The notes beneath the pieces are model-generated. The model did not search any database. It was given only the letters and a program-made list of their open reading frames with translations, and had not been told where the DNA came from. Below, in pieces: positions 15,240 through 15,605 of a stretch of DNA of 15,605 nucleotides. Both the position numbers and the translations under genes were made by a program. Origin of the DNA: an uncultured Alphaproteobacteria bacterium (lineage in GTDB: Bacteria; Pseudomonadota; Alphaproteobacteria; Minwuiales; Minwuiaceae); assembly GCA_913064755.1 (NCBI GenBank), contig CAJYBQ010000026.1, positions 1 through 15,605 on the forward strand, in the 5' to 3' direction. The stretch's first letter is position 1; the number at the start of each line of letters is the position of its first letter.

Positions 15240-15605
15240 CTATTTCCTGATGCCCACCTGTCGTTTCGTCTTCGGCGGCTTGCCGTAAGCGTAGATCATT
15301 TTCTCGCGCAGCATCCAGTCATAGGCATCCGAGATGGCGGCGTGCAGCGTGGACGGTGCGTACCCGAGTTCGTCCTGCGCCCTGGTCGACGCGATCCGTA
15401 CCCGGGCCGTGACCATGGCCACGGCCTCCGGCGTGATCTGCGGGGCCTTGCCCGTGGCCGCGGAAATCAGGCCCTCGATCCGTCCCATCAGTTTCATCAG
15501 GGGGGCGGGGACGGTGCGTTTCGGGCGTTTCTTCTGGCGCGCCAGGTCAGCCACCTGCTGGACGAGTTCGAGGAAACTCGCGTCCGGTCCGCCAAGCAGG
15601 TAGTT
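15240..15605 (-). CDS. NAD(P)-dependent epimerase/dehydratase or reductase (extended SDR), C-terminal part
   Basis: The frame is open from the right edge to a TAG at 15240-15242, giving the last 121 residues; the start lies outside the window. The first visible residues, N-Y-L-L-G-G-P-D-A-S-F-L-E-L-V, match the strand and helix that follow the substrate loop in extended short-chain dehydrogenases such as dihydroflavonol-4-reductase-like and sugar epimerase-like proteins. The later A-Q-D-E-L-G-Y-A-P-S-T-L-H-A-A-I-S-D-A-Y-D-W fits the usual C-terminus (x-E-L-G-Y-x-P). The Rossmann motif and the Y-x-x-x-K catalytic pair are beyond the edge, so reaction and cofactor cannot be judged. A basic, proline-containing stretch (K-K-R-P-K-R) lies after the first helix. 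It is just upstream of the PhyH gene on the same strand. Confidence 0.75.
   Translation of the reverse strand, partial: NYLLGGPDASFLELVQQVADLARQKKRPKRTVPAPLMKLMGRIEGLISAATGKAPQITPEAVAMVTARVRIASTRAQDELGYAPSTLHAAISDAYDWMLREKMIYAYGKPPKTKRQVGIRK

Overview
The window is a high-GC stretch that looks like a chromosomal segment from an alphaproteobacterium, probably of the Rhodospirillales type. This rests on the dnaG-rpoD linkage, the style of the sigma factor, the high GC third positions and the mix of acyl-CoA catabolic genes. I cannot name a genus. It is almost fully coding. I see no insertion sequence, CRISPR array, tRNA, rRNA or stretch over 300 bases without a gene.

Layout. A partial M20 deacetylase gene (argE type) runs leftward off the left edge. 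Divergent from it lies a housekeeping block on the + strand: yedK (SRAP protein), dnaG (primase), rpoD (primary sigma factor) and an FAD-dependent oxidoreductase 16 bp after rpoD. From about 7.2 kb a + strand acyl-CoA catabolic cluster follows: enoyl-CoA hydratase, HMG-CoA lyase, acyl-CoA dehydrogenase, MaoC-like hydratase, MmgE/PrpD protein and an NDP-forming acyl-CoA synthetase. It ends at GC-rich hairpins shared with a convergent pair on the - strand: a phytanoyl-CoA dioxygenase-family gene and the 3' part of an SDR-type epimerase/reductase gene cut by the right edge.

The most striking feature is in the HMG-CoA lyase gene (8103-9050). The reading frame is intact through the family's whole length except for one in-frame TGA (8829-8831). 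That TGA sits exactly where the catalytic cysteine codon belongs, in the S-L-A-G-L-G-G-[C]-P-F motif, and the remaining metal ligands are kept. This is the pattern expected of a selenocysteine codon, but it could equally be a C-to-A nonsense mutation or a sequencing error. The next gene, an acyl-CoA dehydrogenase, also carries a single in-frame stop (TAA, codon 47), which selenocysteine cannot explain. Two nonsense codons 380 bp apart weaken the recoding idea and favour decay of the operon or base errors. Both readings are set out below.

How the genes may work together (inference): the synthetase makes a CoA thioester, the dehydrogenase introduces a double bond, the crotonase and MaoC proteins hydrate, and the HMGL-type lyase cleaves to release acetyl-CoA or a similar product. 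Leucine/isovalerate-like or other branched or dicarboxylic acid breakdown would fit. The substrate cannot be read from the sequence.
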